A stretch of 64,000 bases of DNA from Nocardioides pinisoli (GTDB lineage Bacteria > Actinomycetota > Actinomycetes > Propionibacteriales > Nocardioidaceae). The notes beneath the pieces are model-generated. The model was not told the origin of the DNA and searched no databases. It worked only from the letters and a program-made list of their open reading frames with translations. Shown here piece by piece: positions 49,900 through 56,518 of the stretch (position 1 is the first letter of the stretch; every line of letters begins with the position of its first letter). Location: positions 124,001-188,000 of the forward strand of contig NZ_JANARS010000006.1 of NCBI RefSeq assembly GCF_024199985.1, given 5' to 3'. A program made the position numbers and the translations under genes.

Positions 49900-50844
49900 G
49901 TGCGGATCGAACAGCTTGAGTACCTCGCGGCGGTGACCGAGCACGGCTCTCTGCGCCGCGCGAGCGAGGCCATGCACATCTCGCAGCCGGCCCTGAGCGA
50001 GGCGGTGACCAAGCTGGAGAAGGAGCTCGGCGCGACCCTGCTCGACCGCCGGCGCACGGGGTCGCGGATCAGCCGTCAGGGGCTCGACCTGCTCCAGAAC
50101 ATGACCGAGGTCCTCGAGGCCGTCGACCGGTTGCGCCAGGCCGCGGGCCAGCAGTCCGTACGCCGTCGCGACCTGCGGATCGGCACCGTGGTGACCGCGT
50201 CCGCCAGCCTCCTCGCCCCCGCCCTGCGCGACCTGCACGCCCAGCACGGGTCAGGAGGCGTCGAGGTCGTCAACGGGCGCCAGGTCGACATCCAGCAGGG
50301 CCTGGCCGAGGGGTCGCTCGACCTGGGCCTGGTCAACGTGCTGCCCGGCGACGAGGTGCCGCCGACGCTCGTGGCGGACCGGCTGATCGAGGGCACCCCG
50401 GTCGCCTGCCTCCCGGTCGGGCACCCGCTGACCGCCAAGGAGCGGGTCACCGTCGACGACCTCCGCGCCGAGCCGCACGTCCTGATGCGGCCCGGCTTCG
50501 TGATGCACCGCTACGCGCACCGCCTCTTCGCCGGCAACCTGCCGGGCACGACGTACGCCACCGACGGCGCCGAGATGGGCAAGGCGATGGTGGCCGCGGG
50601 GCTGGGGCTCTCGGTGCTGCCGGACTTCTCGATCGTCGCCGACCCGCTCGTCGGGGCGGGCGTGCTCACCACGCGTCCGATCCAGACCGACCAGACGACC
50701 GTGACGCTGCTGATGCTGCGCCGGCGGGCCGAGCGCGTGCCCGAGCCGCTGCGCGACCTGCAGCGGGCGCTGGCGCGCCGGGCCCGGATCTACCTCGCGT
50801 CGGCCGACCAGCCCTGGACGAACTCGGTCAGCGCCGTGAGCTGA
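49900..50844 (+). CDS. LysR-family transcriptional regulator
   Basis: 314 aa. The N-terminal winged HTH (IEQLEYLAAVTEHGSLRRAS, then MHISQPALSEAVTKLEKELG) is followed by a linker helix and a LysR substrate domain. GTG 49900 is preferred because AGGAG is 8 nt upstream and the HTH starts at residue 2. It is divergent from the DszC-like gene, so it probably controls the sulfur cluster, as CysB-like regulators do. Its 3' end overlaps the convergent hemE by 55 bp. Confidence 0.88.
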   Translation: MRIEQLEYLAAVTEHGSLRRASEAMHISQPALSEAVTKLEKELGATLLDRRRTGSRISRQGLDLLQNMTEVLEAVDRLRQAAGQQSVRRRDLRIGTVVTASASLLAPALRDLHAQHGSGGVEVVNGRQVDIQQGLAEGSLDLGLVNVLPGDEVPPTLVADRLIEGTPVACLPVGHPLTAKERVTVDDLRAEPHVLMRPGFVMHRYAHRLFAGNLPGTTYATDGAEMGKAMVAAGLGLSVLPDFSIVADPLVGAGVLTTRPIQTDQTTVTLLMLRRRAERVPEPLRDLQRALARRARIYLASADQPWTNSVSAVS

Positions 50845-51851
50845 CCCGGGTCGGTCGCGGGGATGACACCGTGCCCGAGGTTGAAGACGTGACCCTTGGC
50901 GTGCCGGCCGGCCTCGAGGACCTCGGCGGCCCGCGCGGTCATCACCTCGGTCGGCGCGAAGACGAGCGTCGGGTCGAGGTTGCCCTGCACGGCGCGGTCG
51001 CCCACGAGCGGGATCGCGTGCTCCAGCGGCGTACGCCAGTCGACGCCGACCACGTCGGCACCGGCCTCGCCCATCAGGCCGAGCAGGTTGGTGGTGCCGA
51101 CGCCGAAGTGGATGCGCGGCACCCCGAGCTCGCCGGCCGCGGCGAGCACCCGCTGGGAGTGCGGCATCACCGACGCGCGGTAGTCGGCAGGCGTGAGCGC
51201 GCCCGCCCAGGAGTCGAAGAGCTGCACGGCCGACGCGCCGGCCCGGACCTGGATGGCGAGGTAGGCCGCGGCGATGCCGGCGATCTTGCGCATCAGCGCG
51301 TCCCACACGTCGGGTGCGCCGAACATCATCGCCTTGGTCTTCGCGTGCTCCTTCGACGGCCCGCCCTCGACGAGGTAGGACGCGACGGTGAAGGGCGCAC
51401 CGGCGAAGCCGATCAGCGGCGTCGCGCCGAGCTCGGCGACGAGCTGGCCCACGGCGCGCGTGATGTAGGGGACGTGCTCGGGCGTGAGGTCGGGGATCGC
51501 CTCGACGTCGGCCAGGGTGCGCACCGGCGAGGCCACGACCGGACCCACGCCGGGCTTGATGTCGAGGTCGACGCCGACCGCCTTGAGGGGCAGCACGATG
51601 TCGGAGAAGAAGATCGCCGCGTCCACGCCGTAGCGGCGCACGGGCTGCAGGGTGATCTCGGTGACCAGGTCGGCGTCCATGCAGGACTCCAGCATCCCGA
51701 CGCCCTCGCGCACCTTCAGGTACTCCGGCAGCGACCGGCCCGCCTGCCGCATGTACCAGACCGGGGTGTGGGAGGGGACCTCCCCGCGCGCCGCCGCGAG
51801 GAAGGGGCTCGAGGCCAGTCCGGGGTGGGGCGTGCGTACGGCGTCGGTCAC
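50790..51851 (-). CDS. hemE: Uroporphyrinogen decarboxylase
   Basis: 353 aa cytosolic enzyme that turns uroporphyrinogen III into coproporphyrinogen III. The family motifs are PVWYMRQAGRSLPEY and GFAGAPFTVASYLVEGG, with the catalytic Asp in FFSDIVLPL. GTG 51851 (VTDAVRTPHPG) is used; a start at 51887 would add a non-conserved stretch. It is divergent from DUF3000 and rnd, the common actinobacterial arrangement. The other coproporphyrin-pathway genes hemY and hemQ are 10 kb away. Confidence 0.95.
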   Translation of the reverse strand: MTDAVRTPHPGLASSPFLAAARGEVPSHTPVWYMRQAGRSLPEYLKVREGVGMLESCMDADLVTEITLQPVRRYGVDAAIFFSDIVLPLKAVGVDLDIKPGVGPVVASPVRTLADVEAIPDLTPEHVPYITRAVGQLVAELGATPLIGFAGAPFTVASYLVEGGPSKEHAKTKAMMFGAPDVWDALMRKIAGIAAAYLAIQVRAGASAVQLFDSWAGALTPADYRASVMPHSQRVLAAAGELGVPRIHFGVGTTNLLGLMGEAGADVVGVDWRTPLEHAIPLVGDRAVQGNLDPTLVFAPTEVMTARAAEVLEAGRHAKGHVFNLGHGVIPATDPGQLTALTEFVQGWSADAR

Positions 51852-51910
51852 CCACGAATCTTCGCAGGTCAGGCGGCGTGGCGGCACATCGGCAGAGGCG
51901 GGCGCTGGCC

Positions 51911-51916
51911 TACGCT
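51911..51916 (+). promoter_or_regulatory. -10 box of the DUF3000 gene, leaderless type
   Basis: TACGCT ends 6 nt before ATG 51923. Confidence 0.6.
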
Positions 51917-51922
51917 GACCTC

Positions 51923-52543
51923 ATGGTGGCCCGTCACGAGACCCACCCGGGCAATGCTGCCGCGGCTGGGCCCGCGGAGTTCCGCGCGGCTGTGAAGTCG
52001 ATGCGTCGGGCCACGCTGCGCCCGGAGGTCTTCTGCGAGGAGATGCCCGCCCCGCAGCGCATCGCGCCGTGGTCGTCGGCGCTCAGCGGTGACGTCACGG
52101 TCGACGAGGAGGACCTCGGCACCGGCCGGCTGATCCTGCTGCACGACCCCGCCGGCAACGACGCGTGGGACGGCACCTTCCGCTGCGTGGCCTACGCGCG
52201 CGCCGACATCGACCCCGAGCTCGGCGCCGACCCGATGCTCGCCGCCGTCGGCTGGTCGTGGCTGGTCGAGGCGCTCGACGCCCACGGCGCCGGGCACCAC
52301 GCGGCGTCGGGCACCGTCACCTGCGTCACCACCGAGAGCTTCGGCGGGATGGCCGACGAGGCCGGCTCCGCCCAGGTCGAGATCCGCGCCTCGTGGACGC
52401 CCGAGGTCGACGAGGACGGTGGCCTCGACATGACCGCGCACGTCGAGGCATGGGGCGAGCTGATGTGCACCGCCGTGGGCCTGCCGCCGGTGCCCGAGGG
52501 CGTCACGGCCATCCCAAGCCGACGCGGGCAGCGCGGCACCTGA
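51923..52543 (+). CDS. DUF3000 family protein
   Basis: 206 aa conserved actinobacterial protein without membrane segments. The block FRAAVKSMRRATLRPEVFCEEMPAPQRIAPWSSALS runs into VTVDEEDLGTGRLILLHDPAG..WDGTFRCVAYARADID, the DUF3000 pattern. Function unknown; it is usually encoded between hemE and an RNase D-like gene, as here. ATG 51923 is leaderless. It is 4 bp upstream of rnd, so the pair is an operon. Confidence 0.88.
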   Translation: MVARHETHPGNAAAAGPAEFRAAVKSMRRATLRPEVFCEEMPAPQRIAPWSSALSGDVTVDEEDLGTGRLILLHDPAGNDAWDGTFRCVAYARADIDPELGADPMLAAVGWSWLVEALDAHGAGHHAASGTVTCVTTESFGGMADEAGSAQVEIRASWTPEVDEDGGLDMTAHVEAWGELMCTAVGLPPVPEGVTAIPSRRGQRGT

Positions 52544-52547
52544 CCCG

Positions 52548-53873
52548 ATGCCCGACACCGCTGACCACTCCCCCACTGGCGCCCGACCCGAGGGCGACCC
52601 GGCCGACGTCGCCGCCACCGAGACCCCGGCCGCCGAGACGCCGGCCGCGGAGCCCGAGGCCCCGCCCGCTCCGCTGCTCGAGCTGCGCGACGGCCTGCCC
52701 GACGTGGTCGACACCGACGCGGGCCTGCTGGAGGCGTGCGCGGCGCTCGCGGCCGCGACCGGGCCGGTCGCCATCGACGCCGAGCGGGCCTCGGGCTACC
52801 GCTACTCCAACCGCGCCTACCTCATCCAGCTGCGCCGCGAGGGCGCCGGCACGTGGCTCGTCGACCCGATCGGCATGTCGACGCTGGCGCCGCTGCAGGA
52901 GGCGCTCGAGGGCACCGAGTGGATCCTGCACGCCGCCACCCAGGACCTGCCGTGCCTGCGCGAGGTCGGCCTCACGCCGACCAGCCTCTTCGACACCGAG
53001 CTCGCCGGCCGCCTGCTCGGCTACCCCCGCGTCGGTCTCGCCACGCTGGTGGAGACGGTGCTGGGCCAGCGGATGCGCAAGGAGCACTCCGCGGCCGACT
53101 GGTCCACGCGCCCGCTCCCGGAGTCGTGGCTCGAGTACGCCGCGCTCGACGTCGAGGTGCTCCTCGAGCTGCGCGAGCACATGGTCACCGAGCTCGAGCG
53201 AGCCGGCAAGGCCGAGTGGGCCCGCCAGGAGTTCGACCACCTGCTCGACTTCGAGCCCACCGTCCGCGTCGACGCGTGGCGTCGTACGTCCGGGGTGCAC
53301 CGGCTGCGCGGGCGTCGCGCCCTCGGCGCCGCCCGCGCCCTGTGGGAGGCGCGTGACGAGATCGCCGCCGAGCGCGACGTCACACCGGGCAGGATCCTGC
53401 CCGACTCGGCGATCGTGGTCGCGGCGACGGCCATGCCGACCGACCGGCGGGCCCTGCTCGCCACCCAGGGATTCCACGGCCGCGGCGCCAGCCGCTACGC
53501 CGCGACCTGGGTCGAGGCCCTGCGCCGCGTCCGCGAGATGGACGAGGACGAGCTCCCCACCCGGGCTCCCCGCGGCGACGGCCCCCCGCACCCGCGCACC
53601 TGGGCCGAGCGCGAGCCGGTCGCCGACCGTCGCTTCAAGGCCGCGCGTGAGGCCATGCTCAACCTCGCCGAGGTGCACCACCTGCCGGTCGAGAACCTGC
53701 TCACCCCCGACTACCTCCGCCGGCTGATGTGGTCGCCCCCGGAGACGCGCGAGCCGGCCGAGCTGGCCCAGGCCGTCCGCGCGCAGCTGGCGTCCTACGG
53801 CGCCCGGCCCTGGCAGGCCGAGCTGGTCACCGGCGCGCTGGTCGGCGCGATCCTCGGGGCCGAGCGGGAGTAG
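52548..53873 (+). CDS. rnd: RNase D-like 3'-5' exonuclease with HRDC domain
   Basis: 441 aa. After a disordered Ala/Pro/Glu N-terminus come the DEDDy exonuclease motifs: Exo I AIDAERASG, Exo II HAATQDLPCL and Exo III YAALDVEVL with the Tyr. An HRDC domain is visible (RRALGAARALWEARDEIAAERD) and a second helical C-terminal domain follows. It trims structured RNA 3' ends. The order hemE-DUF3000-rnd is conserved in actinobacteria. Confidence 0.93.
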   Translation: MPDTADHSPTGARPEGDPADVAATETPAAETPAAEPEAPPAPLLELRDGLPDVVDTDAGLLEACAALAAATGPVAIDAERASGYRYSNRAYLIQLRREGAGTWLVDPIGMSTLAPLQEALEGTEWILHAATQDLPCLREVGLTPTSLFDTELAGRLLGYPRVGLATLVETVLGQRMRKEHSAADWSTRPLPESWLEYAALDVEVLLELREHMVTELERAGKAEWARQEFDHLLDFEPTVRVDAWRRTSGVHRLRGRRALGAARALWEARDEIAAERDVTPGRILPDSAIVVAATAMPTDRRALLATQGFHGRGASRYAATWVEALRRVREMDEDELPTRAPRGDGPPHPRTWAEREPVADRRFKAAREAMLNLAEVHHLPVENLLTPDYLRRLMWSPPETREPAELAQAVRAQLASYGARPWQAELVTGALVGAILGAERE

Positions 53874-53876
53874 CAG

Positions 53877-55289
53877 TCACTCCGACGGGGACTCGCTCGG
53901 GTCCTCCGTCGGCTCCGGGCTCTCCGACTCCTCCTCCGGCGAGAGGATGGTGCGCGACGTCTCGTCGATCTGCTCGGTCGTGGCCTCGAGGTCGAGCACG
54001 CCCGGGGAGGTGACGAGGCTCTCGAGCAGCGGGGTGACCGCCTCGACGAGCTCCTCGCGCTGGTCGATGAACGGCGGCACCACCATGTAGCGGATGTTCT
54101 GGTTGAAGATGTCCGCGCTCGCCGGCTCGTCGTAGGGCGCGAGGAACTGCGGCGAGGCGGCGACCGAGGTGTTGGCCGGGACGATGTAGCCGGTCGTCGC
54201 GACCGTGGCGCTCGCGGCGTCCGACACGGCGTAGGCGATGAAGTCGGCCGCGTCGCCGGTCACCTCGGAGTCGGCCGAGATGCAGAGCCCGCTGACGTCA
54301 CCGACGGTGGCGCGGGTGTCGATGATCGGCATCGGCAGGACGTCGAAGTCGAGGTCGTCCGCCGCGCGCAGCTCCGGGACGAGGTTGCGGAAGCCGGCGA
54401 TCATCGCGAGCTCGCCGCGCTTGAAGAGCTGCACGGGCGTGGCCCGGGCGAGCTGGGCGTTGGTCGGCGTGAGCGTCGGGTCGCGCAGGATCTGCAGGGT
54501 CTGCTCCAGCGCTTCGCGCGTGTTGTCGTCGGAGAAGGCCAGGGACGTCGGCTCCTGGTCGTCGTCGAAGACCTGGCCGTCGCCGGAGTAGATGAACGGC
54601 GCCAGCCCCTGCAGGGTCGGGTCGATCCAGACGCCGCGCGGGTCGCCGCGCCGGCTGGCGAACCGGGCGGCCGCCTCGAACTGGGCCAGCGTCCACCGCT
54701 CGCGGACGCCCTCGTCGTTGACGGTCGGCACGTCGAGCTCGCGCCGCTCCATCTTCTCGAAGTCGACGATGTCGGTGTTGTAGTAGATGACCATCGGGGA
54801 GACCGAGTAGGCCATGCACTGCAGCTCGTCGTCCATCGCGAAGGCGTCGACGGCGTCGCGCGAGAAGCGGTCGCCGAAGTCGACGCCGCGCTCGTCGAGC
54901 AGCAGGCTGACCGGCTGCAGGGCCTCCGCGTCGACGAGCTCGTCGAGGTCGATGCGCGAGGTGAGGAAGGCGTCCGGGGCGTTGCCGGCGAGCACGTCGG
55001 CGAGCGCCGACTCGTGGTCGGGCCACGACTTGAGGGTGACCTTGCGGGTCGTGGAGGAGGCGTTGAAGGAGTCGACGACGCTCTGGAACGCCGCCACCTC
55101 CTCCTCGCTGCCGTAGGCGCCGAAGGTGACCTGGCGCGGCTTCTCCGTCGGCTTGCCCGACGCCCCGGCGCTCGGCGAGCGGGTCGGCTGCGGGTCGGGC
55201 TCGGCCTGGCTGGTGCAGGCGGCTGTCGTCAGCGCGACCGTGAGGGCCGTCGCAAGCAGGGCACTGCGGCGTGAGGAGGAGCGAGACAC
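53877..55289 (-). CDS. Extracellular solute-binding lipoprotein (ABC family 1 type)
   Basis: 470 aa. The signal peptide ends in TTAAC (lipid Cys25), followed by a Pro/Ser-rich linker. The SBP fold has VTFGAYGSEEEVAAFQSVVDSFNAS, YSVSPMVIYYNTDIVDFEKM and a large C-lobe, as in family 1 sugar binders. An acidic Glu/Ser/Pro tail ends it. No permease or ATPase gene is near, so its transporter is elsewhere or it acts as a sensor. GTG 55289 is leaderless. Confidence 0.85.
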   Translation of the reverse strand: MSRSSSRRSALLATALTVALTTAACTSQAEPDPQPTRSPSAGASGKPTEKPRQVTFGAYGSEEEVAAFQSVVDSFNASSTTRKVTLKSWPDHESALADVLAGNAPDAFLTSRIDLDELVDAEALQPVSLLLDERGVDFGDRFSRDAVDAFAMDDELQCMAYSVSPMVIYYNTDIVDFEKMERRELDVPTVNDEGVRERWTLAQFEAAARFASRRGDPRGVWIDPTLQGLAPFIYSGDGQVFDDDQEPTSLAFSDDNTREALEQTLQILRDPTLTPTNAQLARATPVQLFKRGELAMIAGFRNLVPELRAADDLDFDVLPMPIIDTRATVGDVSGLCISADSEVTGDAADFIAYAVSDAASATVATTGYIVPANTSVAASPQFLAPYDEPASADIFNQNIRYMVVPPFIDQREELVEAVTPLLESLVTSPGVLDLEATTEQIDETSRTILSPEEESESPEPTEDPSESPSE

Positions 55290-55295
55290 GGCGAA

Positions 55296-55301
55296 ACCCT
55301 A
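55296..55301 (-). promoter_or_regulatory. -10 box of the solute-binding lipoprotein, leaderless type
   Basis: TAGGGT on the minus strand ends 6 nt before GTG 55289. It overlaps the end of the PemK-like gene. Confidence 0.55.
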
Positions 55302-55766
55302 ACGTCCGAGACCACGCCGGGCCTCGACGACGGACGTGAAGATCGTCTCGTCGAGCGCAGCCCCCTCCCGTCGTACGCGGCCGCGCTCGAGGTGGATCAG
55401 CCGGTCGAGCCGGACCTCGCTGGGCCGGCCCTGGGAGTCCCACCCGCCGGTGCCGACGTCCATCCAGTAGCGGCCCCATCGGGCCTCGTCGGCGGCATCG
55501 CGGTCGTGGTCCTGGCTGCTGAGCATCAGCCCGACCCAGCCGTCGCCGTCGGTGTCGAGGACCAGCACGGGCCGGTCCTTGCCCTGGCTCGGGTCGTCCT
55601 CGTAGGGCACCCACGCCCAGACGACCTCGCCGGGGTCGGGCTCTCCGTCGATCTCCGGCGCGTACGACGCCCCGGCCGCCGGGCTGCCCGGGCTGGCCGG
55701 GCTGGAGGTGCCGCTCGGGGTCGAGGATCCGGAGAAGAACGCGCTGATGCGCTTGGCGATGCCCAC
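55299..55766 (-). CDS. PemK/MazF-like fold protein without a visible antitoxin
   Basis: 155 aa from GTG 55766. A Ser/Pro-rich N-terminus (about 35 residues) is followed by a PemK/MazF-like core: PGEVVWAWVPYEDDPSQGKDRPVLVLD...GWVGLMLSSQDHDRD, which resembles the GEIW..D-PT-G.E..KTRPVLVL order. The acidic and basic residues typical of toxic members are not clear, so it may not be an RNase. No partner antitoxin gene lies on either side. ATG starts upstream would enter low-complexity sequence. Confidence 0.6.
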   Translation of the reverse strand: MGIAKRISAFFSGSSTPSGTSSPASPGSPAAGASYAPEIDGEPDPGEVVWAWVPYEDDPSQGKDRPVLVLDTDGDGWVGLMLSSQDHDRDAADEARWGRYWMDVGTGGWDSQGRPSEVRLDRLIHLERGRVRREGAALDETIFTSVVEARRGLGR

Positions 55767-55772
55767 TCCCGG

Positions 55773-55778
55773 AGCGTA
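55773..55778 (-). promoter_or_regulatory. -10 box of the PemK-like gene, leaderless type
   Basis: TACGCT on the minus strand ends 6 nt before GTG 55766. Confidence 0.55.
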
Positions 55779-55796
55779 GTCGCGGGACGAAAGTGA

Positions 55797-55889
55797 GTGA
55801 GTGCGCCGGACCGGGAGCGCCTCACGGCGCGTGGCCGCTCGTAGCGGCTTATTTTGGGACCCGGGGCTGCCACAGCCCGACGCACTCAC
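55797..55889. other. Inverted-repeat-bounded intergenic segment with an intrinsic terminator
   Basis: GTGAGTGCG (55797-55805) and CGCACTCAC (55881-55889) bound it. Inside, GCCGCT-CGT-AGCGGC (55834-55848) is followed by TTATTTT, a classical + strand intrinsic terminator. No + strand gene precedes it in this gap. Confidence 0.55.
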
Positions 55890-55904
55890 GGATATTTTAA
55901 CGCC

Positions 55905-56498
55905 TCAGGCGAGACTGTCCCTGATTTCCACCTGTCCGGCGGCCTCGAGCTGCTCGGAGAGGGCCAGCATCCGGGTGATCTCGCCGTGCGACGCGCTGCC
56001 GAGCGTGGCGCGGCCGGCGGCGACGATGCGGGCGAAGGCGGCGGCGCGGAAGAGGGTGACCGCGAAGTCGCCGCGGGTGATGCCGCGCAGCACGTCGTCG
56101 ACCATCCGGCGCAGCTCGTCGGGACCGGGCGGGTCGGCGACCCCGGCGACGACGCGGGCGACGTCGACGCGACGTTGCCCGGCCTCGTAGTCCCCCGCCA
56201 CCCGGTCCGGGTCGGCGTGCACCCACGAGCGCAGCAGGAACAGTCGCCACAGGCTCCCCGCGAGCGTGTCGGCGGGGGCGCCCGACCAGACCTCGGCGAG
56301 CGTCTCGAGCCCCTCGGTGTCGGCGAGGTGCACCACGCGCTCGGCCAGCTCGGGGTCGTCGGACGCGCGGGCGCCGCGCACGAGGACCGTCGCGGCCAGG
56401 TCACCGGCCTCGCGCACCTGCGCAGGATCGGCGCCTCCCACGATGTCGGCGAAGAAGCCGTCGCCGGGCGTCATCGGGCGGTGGTGCTGGCGGGTCAC
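55905..56498 (-). CDS. Conserved hypothetical helical protein
   Basis: 197 aa, almost entirely helical and Arg/Ala/Glu-rich. Starts MTRQHHRPMTPGDGFFADIVGGADPAQVREAG and contains WVHADPDRVAGDYEAGQRRVDVARVVAGVADPPGPDELRRMV. I do not recognise a family with confidence. GTG 56498 lies 6 nt after TACGCT, so it is leaderless. It follows hrpA by 20 bp on the same strand but has its own promoter. Confidence 0.65.
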   Translation of the reverse strand: MTRQHHRPMTPGDGFFADIVGGADPAQVREAGDLAATVLVRGARASDDPELAERVVHLADTEGLETLAEVWSGAPADTLAGSLWRLFLLRSWVHADPDRVAGDYEAGQRRVDVARVVAGVADPPGPDELRRMVDDVLRGITRGDFAVTLFRAAAFARIVAAGRATLGSASHGEITRMLALSEQLEAAGQVEIRDSLA

Positions 56499-56504
56499 CG
56501 GTCC

Positions 56505-56510
56505 AGCGTA
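56505..56510 (-). promoter_or_regulatory. -10 box of the 56498 gene, leaderless type
   Basis: TACGCT on the minus strand ends 6 nt before GTG 56498. Confidence 0.55.
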
Positions 56511-56518
56511 GGACGCCG

